DNA of 64,000 bases from Marinimicrobium sp038419845 (lineage in GTDB: Bacteria; Pseudomonadota; Gammaproteobacteria; Pseudomonadales; Cellvibrionaceae). Made by a program: the position numbers and the translations under genes. The stretch is taken from positions 310,001 to 374,000 of the forward strand of contig NZ_JBCAQT010000001.1 in the NCBI RefSeq assembly GCF_038419845.1. Direction: 5' to 3'. A model generated the notes under the pieces. The model made no database searches and was not told the DNA's origin. It worked only from the letters and a program-made list of their open reading frames with translations. Below are positions 25,201 to 33,069 of this stretch, piece by piece; the stretch's first letter is position 1, and each line of letters begins with the position of its first letter.

Positions 25201-26832
25201 GTGGCGGTCGGAAGTAATGCTACAGCGCTGTTCTCCATCGATGGCGGACAAAGCTGGCAAGTCGCCTCTACACCAGCGACTACGAATGGCGTTTATGATC
25301 TGGCCGTTAGTACCGAGGGTACGCTTATTGCCGTGGGGGAAAACGGTCTTATTTGGCGCAGCACCGATCGGGGTCAAAACTGGAGTGCCCGGGGCAACCC
25401 CGACCCCGAGACTGACCACTTGGTTGCCGTCACGTATAGTGCAGCAGGCAAAGCCCTGGCCATGGGTTGGCACACGGCCATAGAAACCACAGACGATGGT
25501 GTGACCTGGAAAACCCTTGAATTTCCCTTCACTGACAGCGCAGAGCGAATTGATGGCCTTTACGCTGAGGGTGATCGTATTGTTGCCGTGGGGGAAACCA
25601 AAACCCAATTTGGTCGTGCTATCGGCACCATCGTGCAAAGCGAGGATGGTGGAGCGAGCTGGAACCGCACCAATCTAACGGGCACATTCAGATTCTACGA
25701 CCTAGCTTTTGGCGACGCCCTTAATGCTAAAGTGATCGGTGTTGGACGCACAAGTTTGGGTAATGCAGGTGTAGTCTTCACCACTAGTGACGGCGGCGAC
25801 ACCTGGGTTGAAGAAACCAGCGGCGCTGACCAGGTTCTAAATGTGGTTCTAAGCCGGGGAGGGGATGCCTATATTTCCGCAGGTGGCTCCGACATCCACC
25901 GGACCCGCGAAGGCCATACCATTGCGGGCCCGGCCCGGCTGCTTAATGGCTGGGCGGACATGGAGCGCGGCACTGCTAACGAGCTGCTTAGTGTTGCGCG
26001 TATCGACAATCAGAGCGCAGTGGCAGCCGGCGCTGGAGGCGTAGTACTCAAAACCCAGGATGGCGGCACGAGCTGGCAGCCACAGAGCGTGTCCACCACT
26101 GAGCACTTATATGGCATTGCCATGGCCAACACCACCCACGGCATTGCAGTAGGAACCAATGGTGAAGCACTCATCTCTTCAGACGCCGGCCAAGAGTGGT
26201 CACCGGTGCTTAGCCAAACCAGCGCACACTTGCGCGCAGTAACCTTCGCTAACACCCAACGAGCCGTGGCAGTGGGCGACAACGGGACAGTCACCAAAAC
26301 TGAAAACCAGGGTGTTGATTGGGCCATTGTTGATCTGGGCGAGACGGCGAATCTGCGCGACGTCTACTTTGTCGATGCCAATGTGGGCTATTTGGCAGGT
26401 CTTGGCGGCACTGCTTACAAGACGATTGATGGAGGCACCTCCTGGACTCAGCTGACGAATCTGCCTGTGGCCGAGGATTTGCACAGTGTTTATTTCACCG
26501 ACAGCCTAAACGGTTACCTCGTGGGTAATCTCGGCACGCTCCTGAAAACCGAGGACGGCGGCGACAGCTGGCAAGACCTTAGCCCAGGGGATTACGCTAC
26601 CCTGAACTTCAGTAGCATTGCGGTGCGTGCTGATGGGACCATAAAGATCACCAGCGACAGCACTGGTGACGATATCCTGGTCAGCACCGATGGTGGCACT
26701 AGCTTTACCACCGAACCGTTAATTAATGGTTTCTACCTGAACGACCAGGTTGTTCTCTCTAACGGTTGGGAACTGGCTGTGGGCAGGGGCGGCCGGGTTG
26801 TCCGCTTCCTGGACGAGGCGCTGCAACGCTAA
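22219..26832 (+). CDS. Giant surface lipoprotein: VWA domain, fibronectin-like modules and YCF48-like repeats
   Basis: 1537-residue lipoprotein from ATG 22219 (TGGAG upstream). A signal peptide ends in lipobox VATVGC, then a run of about ten glycines and an Asp/Thr/Gly-rich linker (about 40-95). Two DUF-like beta modules with paired cysteines follow, then a von Willebrand A domain (about 330-545) with MIDAS motif DVSSS. About three fibronectin-III-like modules (670-930) come next. A C-terminal array (935-1530) of YCF48/sortilin-like repeats is marked by AVG.NG and TTDGG.SW motifs and should form one or two beta-propellers. Probably an adhesin or sensor on the cell surface; function unproven. 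Monocistronic. Confidence 0.85.
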   Translation: MVFSKLSRLILALVTLIILSVATVGCGGGGGGGGGGAGTDNGTDTDGGTGTDDATDDDGTDTDDGTQNDDGTDTDGDTGVDDGSDGGDTTDTGSDGQSYSLLSTVSGLSGEVQLLVDGSPVAISDNSTTTLRSSLSDGDSYEVSVEQQPVDQTCVLSNNSGSIGGANETVNLTCSEDGQAFSVVVDVAGLSGGSLELSNGTDTLTLTDNGPHAFPTPSGNAAEYRVVPSRQPEGQACYVSNDRGTVAADNVNDVEVDCEQRDVTLVALQALQAQQPSIVRIPISVRKFDAPFSPLDGLTTEDFTALESGDALTSESFLRVDPITNIPFVFETVLMLDVSSSFSATEIDDLKEIARNFVFDPVTGASKLLENQRVTLRIFDGDIRYYDANFASYRSIDNCSFNGCPGDSSDNVEQLKEAIDAIERGGSSTNLYGAIEHGAGLWSDSFTIDQSTFGAMILVTDGDDTAAISTKENAIAAVADKVFFAVPEGSDVNTDVIEEIAGANNTFPAENLEQVDAIFDDIGEQLARQSDGKYLLYYASPKRSGIHDLLITADSNANTTENFEVTGTFSAGNFSDIDSEREVVITGPERVYFDEPVTWEVSTRWSNDAANYSWDWTDSGSILDVALSDNGVSADIAATGAGTGNISFTVVDENWTDMETSRAIDVRPSRIPQNFSAESGNGAIEIFWDPVQDATQYNLYWSTSPGVDKGNSVIQITQASPFVVEDLTNGTDYYYAMASLIDGVESRLSEEVTAQPRLPAPTGFTLNPGDTQNQLSWDAVEGATAYTLYWNTAGDVTTDDNAISLGSDVTSHSHDLPDPDASYYYRLTASDGTSESLATEETGLPPEPVLATAAGDTAVELSWTEREGETYTLYRSTTEGDSTNGAALNDVTSPYEDTGLANDTTYYYTLAATNTVGGTNSAEVGATPIGPWVGASFSHENLQDMAFANDTLGLAVGAQGHMLRTTNGGADWIAVDTNTSVSLSAVVFVDADNAVAVGSNATALFSIDGGQSWQVASTPATTNGVYDLAVSTEGTLIAVGENGLIWRSTDRGQNWSARGNPDPETDHLVAVTYSAAGKALAMGWHTAIETTDDGVTWKTLEFPFTDSAERIDGLYAEGDRIVAVGETKTQFGRAIGTIVQSEDGGASWNRTNLTGTFRFYDLAFGDALNAKVIGVGRTSLGNAGVVFTTSDGGDTWVEETSGADQVLNVVLSRGGDAYISAGGSDIHRTREGHTIAGPARLLNGWADMERGTANELLSVARIDNQSAVAAGAGGVVLKTQDGGTSWQPQSVSTTEHLYGIAMANTTHGIAVGTNGEALISSDAGQEWSPVLSQTSAHLRAVTFANTQRAVAVGDNGTVTKTENQGVDWAIVDLGETANLRDVYFVDANVGYLAGLGGTAYKTIDGGTSWTQLTNLPVAEDLHSVYFTDSLNGYLVGNLGTLLKTEDGGDSWQDLSPGDYATLNFSSIAVRADGTIKITSDSTGDDILVSTDGGTSFTTEPLINGFYLNDQVVLSNGWELAVGRGGRVVRFLDEALQR

Positions 26833-26839
26833 AACGCTT

Positions 26840-26901
26840 CTGGGGCCCAGTACCTGCCGAGCCCCAGTGTAACTCCGAGCTTCTTCGTGAAGCTCGGAGT
26901 T
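26840..26901. terminator. Double hairpin after the giant lipoprotein gene
   Basis: CTGGGGC/GCCCCAG (26840-26867) is followed by a perfect 13-bp stem AACTCCGAGCTTC/GAAGCTCGGAGTT with loop TTCGT (26871-26901). It is terminator-like but lacks a T tract. Confidence 0.55.
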
Positions 26902-26943
26902 AACCAAACCCCGATTTTGCCAGCCTCTGACTTTCTCCGTTGT

Positions 26944-26959
26944 TGAAAACGCTCTCAAT
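26944..26959. promoter_or_regulatory. LacI-family-like operator upstream of the pectinase
   Basis: TTGAAAACGCTCTCAA is an imperfect palindrome centred on CG, matching the general form of LacI/GalR-family operators. It lies about 105 bp before the GH28 gene, so catabolite or inducer control of pectin use is plausible. The regulator is not in this window. Confidence 0.4.
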
Positions 26960-26977
26960 TTGACTCATTATCCCCCA

Positions 26978-27007
26978 ATAGCTTCATTATTAAATAGAAA
27001 GCTATTG
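26978..27007. promoter_or_regulatory. Inverted repeat AATAGCTT-N14-AAGCTATT
   Basis: Perfect 8-bp arms 14 bp apart in AT-rich DNA between the CG-centred operator and the GH28 start. Could be a second regulator site or part of the 5' leader structure. Confidence 0.35.
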
Positions 27008-27064
27008 ATCATGGAGGATCTATAAAAATTAATGTGAGAGTTAATCAACCAACGAGATAACATC

Positions 27065-28507
27065 ATGATCGATTCAAAAAAGCGCGACAGCCTGAGAACC
27101 CTGGGCCTGTCTTCCTGTGCCCTGGGTCTGCTGCCAGCGGCGGGCTGCCAGCTTTCCCCCTCGGCGGCTCCCGCCTATGCCAGCCAGGATGAGGACCTGT
27201 GGCAACAGGCTGACGACATTATCAACAACATTGCCCACACCGAGTTTCCGGATCGGGACTTCCCGGTCACCGACTTCGGTGGCAGGGGCGACGGCGAAAC
27301 CGACAACACCGAGGCCATTGCCCAGGCGATTGCCGCCTGCGCCGCGGCCGGCGGTGGTCGAGTGGTGGTGCCGGAGGGGCAGTTCAATACCGGCGCGATT
27401 CACCTGAAGTCCAACGTCAACCTGCACCTTGAGCAGGGCGCGGTGCTTTCGTTTTACACCGACGCCAAGCACTATCTGCCCTCGGTGATGACCCGCTGGG
27501 AAGGGGTGGAGCTGATGGGCTACTCCCCCTTGATTTATGCGTTCGAGCAGGAGAATATCGCGGTCACGGGCCGCGGCGTGCTGGAAGGCAACGGCAGTAA
27601 CACCAGGTGGTGGCCCTGGAAGGGTCGGTGGAGCCGGGCCCAGTGGCCGGTGGACGAGGTGGAAGACCAGAAGCACACCCGTACCCCCCTGTTTGAAATG
27701 GCCGAGAAGGGCGTGCCGGTGGAGGAGCGCACCTTTGACGAGAATTACCTGCGCCCGCCGTTCATTCAGCCCTACCGCTGCAACCGGGTGCTGATTGAAG
27801 GGGTCACGATTCGCAATTCGCCGTTCTGGCTGATCAACCCGGTGCTGTCGGAAGATGTGATCGTGCGCGGTGTGCGGTGCGTGAGCCACGGCCCCAATTC
27901 CGACGGCTGTGATCCGGAGTCCTGCAACCGGGTGCTGATTGAGAAGTGCCTGTTCGATACTGGCGATGACTGCATTGCTCTGAAGTCCGGACGCAATGCC
28001 GATGGCCGGCGGCTGGCGACGCCCATTCAGAACATTGTCATCCAGGACTGCGAGATGCGGGCCGGACACGGCGGTGTGGTGATCGGCAGTGAAATCTCCG
28101 GGGGTGCCCGCAATGTCTTTGCCCGTCGCTGCCATATGGACAGCCCGGTACTGGATCGGGCCGTGCGCATCAAAACCAACTCGGTGCGCGGGGGCCTGAT
28201 TGAAAATGTCTCCCTGCGGGACATTGTCATCGGGCAGGTCAAGGATGTCTTTGTGATCAACTTCTACTATGAAGAGGGCGACAGCGGCAATCACCTGCCC
28301 GAAGTCAAAAACCTCCACGTCAGCAATATGGTGGTCGATCAGGCGGAGCGGGTGTTCTACCTGCGCGGGTTTGAGCGCGCGCCCATCAGTGGCCTGACAC
28401 TGCACAACGTGACCATCAAGCACGCGGACGAGCTGGGCGTACTGGAAAACGTCACGTCCATCGAGACTGAATCCGTCACGCTGAACGGTGAGCCCATCGC
28501 CATTTAA
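27065..28507 (+). CDS. Glycoside hydrolase family 28 (polygalacturonase-type) lipoprotein
   Basis: 480-residue secreted pectin-degrading enzyme, probably hydrolysing galacturonan or a related substrate. The signal region ends in lipobox PAAGC (Cys about 28), so it is likely outer-membrane anchored. A right-handed beta-helix follows. GH28 catalytic motifs are all present: NSDGCD (variant of NTDG), DDCIALKSG, GHGG and RIKT. An N-terminal FPVTDFGGRGDGETDNTEAI segment is typical of the family. Monocistronic, with two palindromic sites upstream. The only carbohydrate-active enzyme in the window. Confidence 0.92.
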   Translation: MIDSKKRDSLRTLGLSSCALGLLPAAGCQLSPSAAPAYASQDEDLWQQADDIINNIAHTEFPDRDFPVTDFGGRGDGETDNTEAIAQAIAACAAAGGGRVVVPEGQFNTGAIHLKSNVNLHLEQGAVLSFYTDAKHYLPSVMTRWEGVELMGYSPLIYAFEQENIAVTGRGVLEGNGSNTRWWPWKGRWSRAQWPVDEVEDQKHTRTPLFEMAEKGVPVEERTFDENYLRPPFIQPYRCNRVLIEGVTIRNSPFWLINPVLSEDVIVRGVRCVSHGPNSDGCDPESCNRVLIEKCLFDTGDDCIALKSGRNADGRRLATPIQNIVIQDCEMRAGHGGVVIGSEISGGARNVFARRCHMDSPVLDRAVRIKTNSVRGGLIENVSLRDIVIGQVKDVFVINFYYEEGDSGNHLPEVKNLHVSNMVVDQAERVFYLRGFERAPISGLTLHNVTIKHADELGVLENVTSIETESVTLNGEPIAI

Positions 28508-28576
28508 GGAAGGTGTGGTCGCTAAAGAGAGATTGGCCGCGCGGTCATCGTGACCGCGTGGTCCAGCCATTCAGCC

Positions 28577-29005
28577 TTACCCCAGGATCACTTCCAGCAG
28601 GCGCACATCAAAGATCAGCACCGCATTGGGCCCGATCTTGTTGCCCACGCCTTTTCTCCCCCAGGCCAGCTCGGGGGGCACCACAAACTCACAGCGACCC
28701 CCTTCCTTGATGAGCGGCAGCCCCTCCTGAATGCCCGCGATCGCCTCTCTCATACTGAAAGTATCGGGCACGCCGTCCTGGTAGGTGTCACCAATCACCT
28801 TGCCGTTGACCAGTTGTATGCGCTGGTTCACCACCACGGTATCACTGGCAGCGGGGCTTCTCCCGTTACCTTCTTCGAGCACCCGATAGAGCAGGCCGGT
28901 GTCGGTTTCGACCACATCGGGTTTTTGCCGGTATTTTTCCAGGTAGTTGTCACTGGCTTTGCGGTTCTGGCCGGATGAGCCTTTGTTCAGTTTTTTGCTG
29001 GGCAT
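28577..29005 (-). CDS. FKBP-type peptidyl-prolyl cis-trans isomerase
   Basis: 142-residue cytoplasmic FKBP. A short basic N-terminus leads into a single FKBP fold (about 45-142): GLLYRVLEEGNG, AAIAGIQEGLPLIKEGG-like flap region (AIAGIQEGLPLIKEG), VPPELAWGRKGVG and LIFDVRLLEV. The GRKGVG and P-x-LAWG segments match the FKBP active site. No signal peptide. Transcribed towards the GH28 gene. Confidence 0.9.
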   Translation of the reverse strand: MPSKKLNKGSSGQNRKASDNYLEKYRQKPDVVETDTGLLYRVLEEGNGRSPAASDTVVVNQRIQLVNGKVIGDTYQDGVPDTFSMREAIAGIQEGLPLIKEGGRCEFVVPPELAWGRKGVGNKIGPNAVLIFDVRLLEVILG

Positions 29006-29097
29006 AATGTCGTCGTATTCAATCTGTGTGAAAAATGGAACTTGGGAGTGTAAGCGCCGCCCAGTTTACCCTGTTTCGTTTTGGCGATAACATGCGG

Positions 29098-29365
29098 TAG
29101 TGGGCTGCGCGGCTAATTCGGTAATGCTCAGCCGTCGCACAAGCGTCGTGGGCAAGGCGCGCGAGTGCAGGACTGGCCGTCGTCAATTCAAGCGAGCGCA
29201 ACACAGCCCAAGGCGCTTGTGCGGCGGCCCTCCGGGAGCGCCTGTGCCGGCACGACTCAGCGTTGCGCTTCTTGACAAGGGAACCACCCTGGCCTGCGAA
29301 ACGCGCCTTGATTCGCACCGGCACAGGCGCTCTGAGCGTTACCGAATTAGCCGCGCAGCCCACTA
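29098..29365. mobile_element. Long-inverted-repeat element with TA ends (MITE-like)
   Basis: 268-bp non-coding element. Positions 29100-29131 and 29332-29363 are inverted copies matching at 31 of 32 bases (arms begin GTGGGCTGCGCGGCTAATTC). Both ends are bordered by TA, and the next outer bases no longer pair, as expected for a TA target duplication. The interior has further nested inverted pairs (CGCACAAGCG/CGCTTGTGCG; GCGCCTGTGCCGG/CCGGCACAGGCGC). It encodes no protein I would defend. Could be an IS630/mariner-derived MITE or a structured RNA. Confidence 0.6.
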
Positions 29366-29392
29366 GATGGATCGAACACAGGAGCCAGGGAA

Positions 29393-30028
29393 ATGCCCAA
29401 GTCACGCCCCGTTATTTGCGCTATTTTACTTTTCTTTACCACGCTTGCGGCGACCGCCCCGATCCTCGCCTGCGAGCGCCACCTGGAACGCGCCGACCAC
29501 TACCACAAGCTTCGCCGCGCCGGGGGCAGTGCGAGCCAGATGGCACGCTGGCAAGAGCAGCGCAAAAAGTACCAGCAGCGCTATCAGGACTGCCGCCTGG
29601 CCGACCGTTCCGGCGGCTCCATACTCACGGCCAGCGGCCGCACCCGGGCTCCCGAGAAGCCCGATTACCAGAAGGTGCGGACAACCTCGGTTGGCGATGC
29701 CCGGGTTCGGAAACTGCTGAAAACCTGCAACTACTGGGTTAAGGCCTATAACCGTCGGCCCAGCGATGACCGGCGCTCCTACCGTGACAGCGCCTGCCGG
29801 GCCTTTTCCGACGCGCGTGAGCGATTGGAAAACCCGCCACAGCGGCTCTCGCCCCATCGGCGCACGCTGGAAGAGTGTATCAAGCCGGGGAACCGGCTGG
29901 ACAACGAGGTTCAGGAGTGCCTGGAAGGCCGGCAGGAGCCCACCTGGAGGGCATCGTCCACTTCGGCCCGGGCGCCGTCACCCCCGGCGGAAGCCCCGGC
30001 TCTTCCAACGGAGGAAGCAACTCGATAA
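29393..30028 (+). CDS. Secreted hypothetical protein
   Basis: 211-residue protein with a signal peptide (1-26; hydrophobic AILLFFTTLAATAPILA). A basic, charged, Cys-containing mature region (ACERHLERADHYHK, TCNYWVKAYNR, RDSACRAFSDAR, TLEECIKPGNR) suggests a helical periplasmic protein with disulfides. The C-terminus is Pro/Ala/Glu-rich. CAGGAG lies upstream of the ATG. It ends 59 bp before the eboA start, so it could be co-transcribed with the ebo cluster. Family not recognised. Confidence 0.7.
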   Translation: MPKSRPVICAILLFFTTLAATAPILACERHLERADHYHKLRRAGGSASQMARWQEQRKKYQQRYQDCRLADRSGGSILTASGRTRAPEKPDYQKVRTTSVGDARVRKLLKTCNYWVKAYNRRPSDDRRSYRDSACRAFSDARERLENPPQRLSPHRRTLEECIKPGNRLDNEVQECLEGRQEPTWRASSTSARAPSPPAEAPALPTEEATR

Positions 30029-30044
30029 CCTGATAGTCATTGCG

Positions 30045-30050
30045 TATAAT
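30045..30050 (+). promoter_or_regulatory. Candidate -10 element for the ebo operon
   Basis: Consensus TATAAT between the secreted-protein gene and eboA. No convincing -35 at 16-18 bp upstream, so the promoter is tentative. Confidence 0.35.
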
Positions 30051-30087
30051 CCTGCGTCGAATTATATGATTTTTGGGTAGAGTGATT

Positions 30088-30987
30088 GTGGTAAACGACT
30101 TTCTGAATGATTTGTTGACCTCGCGTTTGAGCGATCCGGCTCGCGCTTTCTGGGAAAAATCCCGGAGCGAGATCGCCGAGGGCATCAGCGAGACGCGCTT
30201 TGCGGCGTTGCTGGCCATGGCCAGCCGTCATGCCAAACGTCAGTCACTGGATCTGAGTGAGGAGGAGCTGGCGCGGGCCGAAGCGCTGGTGCCGGGCTGG
30301 AGCCCGGTCGCCTGGAATCGGCTGGAGTTGCTGCGTATCAACCTGCTGCTGGCACGGCCGGACCTGGAGACCGACGCCTTCGCCGAGGCCTTCGAGGCGC
30401 TGTTCCGCTTTGCCGACGAGGGCGAGACCTGTGCGCTCTATCGCAGCCTGCCGCTGTTGCCCCGGGGAGAGCGTTTTGTCTGGCGCGCGGCCGAGGCCTG
30501 CCGTACCAATATGCTGACGGTGTTCGAGGCCGTGGCACTGGACTCGCCCTATCCGGTCAATCACTTTGACGATACCGCCTGGCACCAGCTGGTGATCAAG
30601 TCACTGTTTCTGGATGTGCCTCTTTACCGGATTTCCGGTCTGGATGATCGGTTGACGCCCGAACTGACTCGTATGGCGTTGGACTGGGCCGAGGAGCGCC
30701 ACAGCGCGGGCCGGACCTATCATCTGGGGCTCTGGCTCTGCCTGGGGCCGCACCACCCTGAAAGAGTCGAGACGCTGTTGTCGGGCCATTGGCCCCAGGC
30801 CGACGCGCTGGAGCGCCAGGCCATGCTGCTGGCCGCCGGACGGGCCGGGCAGAGTGACTGGCTGGCACGGTTTGAGCCAGACTCGCTGGATGCTACCCTT
30901 GGCGCTGCCTGGCGGCAGGCAACTGAAGGCCACTGTGGTCGAAAGACGTTTGCTCCCCTGTTCGCCCAGCTCGAAACAGATCAATAA
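30088..30987 (+). CDS. eboA: EboA domain protein (ebo cluster)
   Basis: About 299 residues, mostly helical, no signal peptide. It is assigned to EboA by its position at the head of a full ebo cluster and by the overall EboA-like character (N-terminal helical bundle, NMLTVFEAVALDSPYPVNHFD, WHQLVIKSLFL). The biochemical role of EboA is unknown. In cyanobacteria the cluster is needed to export a scytonemin precursor to the periplasm. Start is uncertain: GTG 30088 is used (GGTAGAG upstream); GTG 30082 and TTG 30073 are in frame. Confidence 0.85.
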   Translation: MVNDFLNDLLTSRLSDPARAFWEKSRSEIAEGISETRFAALLAMASRHAKRQSLDLSEEELARAEALVPGWSPVAWNRLELLRINLLLARPDLETDAFAEAFEALFRFADEGETCALYRSLPLLPRGERFVWRAAEACRTNMLTVFEAVALDSPYPVNHFDDTAWHQLVIKSLFLDVPLYRISGLDDRLTPELTRMALDWAEERHSAGRTYHLGLWLCLGPHHPERVETLLSGHWPQADALERQAMLLAAGRAGQSDWLARFEPDSLDATLGAAWRQATEGHCGRKTFAPLFAQLETDQ

Positions 30988-31004
30988 CACCGAGAGACCC
31001 GTCT

Positions 31005-31901
31005 ATGAAGTACTTTGATCCGCATATCCACATGAGCAGCCGCACCACCGACGACTACCAGAACATGGCCGCGGCCGGTATTCGGGCGGTGATTGAGCCC
31101 GCCTTCTGGATGGGCCAGCCGCGCACCAACGTCGGCAGTTTTATCGATTATTTTGCCAGCCTGGTGGGCTGGGAGCGGTTTCGCGCCTCCCAGTTCGGTA
31201 TTGCGCATTACTGCACCATCGGCATCAACTCCAAAGAGGCCAACAACGAAGGCCTGGCGCGAGAAGCCCTGGAAATTCTGCCCAACTTCGCCCTGAAGGA
31301 AGGCGTCGTGGCCATTGGTGAAATCGGCTATGACGAGATCACGCCGGCGGAGGAGTACATCTACCAGGCACAGCTGCAGTTTGCGGTGGATCACGACATG
31401 GTGGTGATGGTGCACTCGCCGCACCGGGACAAGAAGAACGGCATTATCCGCTCCATCGACGTGGCACGGGAAGTTGGTGTGCCCATGCACAAGCTGGTGA
31501 TCGACCACAACAACGAAGAGACCGTGGACGATGTGCTCGACTCCGGCGCCTGGGCGGCCTTCACCATCTACCCGAACACCAAGATGGGTTCGGAGCGGAT
31601 GGTCGAAGTGGTCCGTCGCTATGGGCCCGAGCGTATCATTGTCGACAGTTCGGCGGACTGGGGCGTGAGTGACCCGCTCTCGGTCCCCAAAACCGCCAAC
31701 CTGATGCGCGAACGCGGCATTGATGAAAAAGCCATTGAGCTCACCTGCTGGGGCAATGCGCTCGAAGCCTATGCCCAGTCCGGGCAGATTGACGAGGAAG
31801 AACTGGCCCGCGAGCCGGTGATTGATCAGCGTCGGTCCTATAATGACAATACGGTCCTGCGCGGCCAGGCGCCCCGGGTCGATGACCCGGTTCCCAATTG
31901 A
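31005..31901 (+). CDS. eboB: TatD-family metal-dependent hydrolase EboB
   Basis: 298-residue TIM-barrel hydrolase. Metal ligands are visible as H7/H9 (FDPHIH), Glu in AIGEIGYDE, His in VMVHSPH, His in VIDHNNE and Asp in DSSADWG. This is the TatD-like member conserved in ebo clusters. It lies 17 bp after eboA and 22 bp before eboD. Cytoplasmic. The true substrate in the pathway is not known. Confidence 0.88.
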   Translation: MKYFDPHIHMSSRTTDDYQNMAAAGIRAVIEPAFWMGQPRTNVGSFIDYFASLVGWERFRASQFGIAHYCTIGINSKEANNEGLAREALEILPNFALKEGVVAIGEIGYDEITPAEEYIYQAQLQFAVDHDMVVMVHSPHRDKKNGIIRSIDVAREVGVPMHKLVIDHNNEETVDDVLDSGAWAAFTIYPNTKMGSERMVEVVRRYGPERIIVDSSADWGVSDPLSVPKTANLMRERGIDEKAIELTCWGNALEAYAQSGQIDEEELAREPVIDQRRSYNDNTVLRGQAPRVDDPVPN

Positions 31902-31923
31902 TTTGCACAAGTGGTAGCCAATA

Positions 31924-33069
31924 ATGTGGCAGATTCATCAGGCGTTTACCATGACGCACGAATTTCCGGTCTGTTTTGACCGGAACACTCTCGATCCTGA
32001 GCACTCTGTGTTGGCGGATATTCTGGCGTTGGCCGGTCGCGGGCCGCACCGGGTTCTGCCGGTCATTGACGACCAGGTATTGCAGGGGCACCCGGATCTG
32101 GTGGAGCGACTGCACGCCTACGCCGAGACCCATGCCAAACGGATGACGCTGATTGACCCGCCACTGATTGTACGCGGCGGGGAAATCTGCAAGTCCGACC
32201 CCGCGGAAGTGGACGAATTCTACCAGCGCACCCAGAGCGACAAGATCGACCGCCACAGCTTTGCGCTGGTGATCGGTGGCGGGGCGGTGATTGACGCCAT
32301 CGGCTATGCGGCCGCCACGGCTCACCGTGGGATTAGGTTGATCCGTATGCCCACCACGGTGCTGGCCCAGAACGATGCCGGCATCGGGGTCAAAAACGCC
32401 ATCAATTACAAGGGCCGGAAAAATTACCTGGGCACCTTTGCCACGCCCTTTGCAGTAATCAACGATTACGACTTTCTCAGCAGCCTGCCGGAGCGGGATC
32501 GGATCTGCGGCATGGCCGAGGCCGTGAAGGTCGCTTTGATCCGTGACGGGGAGTTTTTCCACTGGCTGTATGACAGCCGCGAGCGGCTGGCACAGTTCGA
32601 GCCTGGGGCCATGGAGCACATGATTGCCCGCTGCGCCGAACTGCACCTGAATCACATCCGCACCAGCGGTGACCCCTTTGAGCGCGGCAGTGCCCGTCCT
32701 CTGGATTTTGGCCACTGGTGTGCCCACCGCCTGGAAGAGCTGTCTGATTCCGACCTGCGCCACGGCGAGGCGGTGGCCATCGGCATAGCGCTGGATTCGC
32801 TCTATTCCCACGCTCAGGGCATGCTCGGGCTGGGCGTACTCAAGCAGATTCGCGAGACCCTCGAAGGGGTCGGCTTCACGCTGACCCATTCGGCCTTGAA
32901 GGCGCTGGATATTGAAGCGGCGCTGCAGGGCTTCCGGGAACACCTGGGCGGCGAACTCTGTATCACGCTGCTGAACGACGCCGGCGAGGCGGAGGAGGTC
33001 CACGAGATTGACCTCGAGTCGATGCACCGCTGTCGCCAGCAACTGCTGGAGGGCACATGGCCGCAGTAA
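31924..33069 (+). CDS. eboD: 3-dehydroquinate synthase-like protein EboD
   Basis: 381-residue sugar-phosphate-cyclase-superfamily protein. The NAD-binding segment GGGAVIDAIGYAA, MPTTVLAQNDAGIGVKNAIN, and metal ligands in GMAEAVKVALI, LDFGHWCAHRLE and LRHGEAVAIGI are intact, so it should be an active cyclase rather than a relic. It is distinct from the housekeeping AroB by context and is the usual ebo paralogue. The substrate is unknown. Overlaps eboE by 13 bp. Confidence 0.9.
   Translation: MWQIHQAFTMTHEFPVCFDRNTLDPEHSVLADILALAGRGPHRVLPVIDDQVLQGHPDLVERLHAYAETHAKRMTLIDPPLIVRGGEICKSDPAEVDEFYQRTQSDKIDRHSFALVIGGGAVIDAIGYAAATAHRGIRLIRMPTTVLAQNDAGIGVKNAINYKGRKNYLGTFATPFAVINDYDFLSSLPERDRICGMAEAVKVALIRDGEFFHWLYDSRERLAQFEPGAMEHMIARCAELHLNHIRTSGDPFERGSARPLDFGHWCAHRLEELSDSDLRHGEAVAIGIALDSLYSHAQGMLGLGVLKQIRETLEGVGFTLTHSALKALDIEAALQGFREHLGGELCITLLNDAGEAEEVHEIDLESMHRCRQQLLEGTWPQ

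Noticed and set aside
27065..27150. Twin-arginine signal on the GH28 protein
   Set aside because: Only a KKRD pair is present, not RR, and a lipobox fits better with Sec lipoprotein export.
29100..29366. Small ORF inside the inverted-repeat element
   Set aside because: It reads through mirrored arms and mosaic palindromes; the codon pattern is not protein-like.
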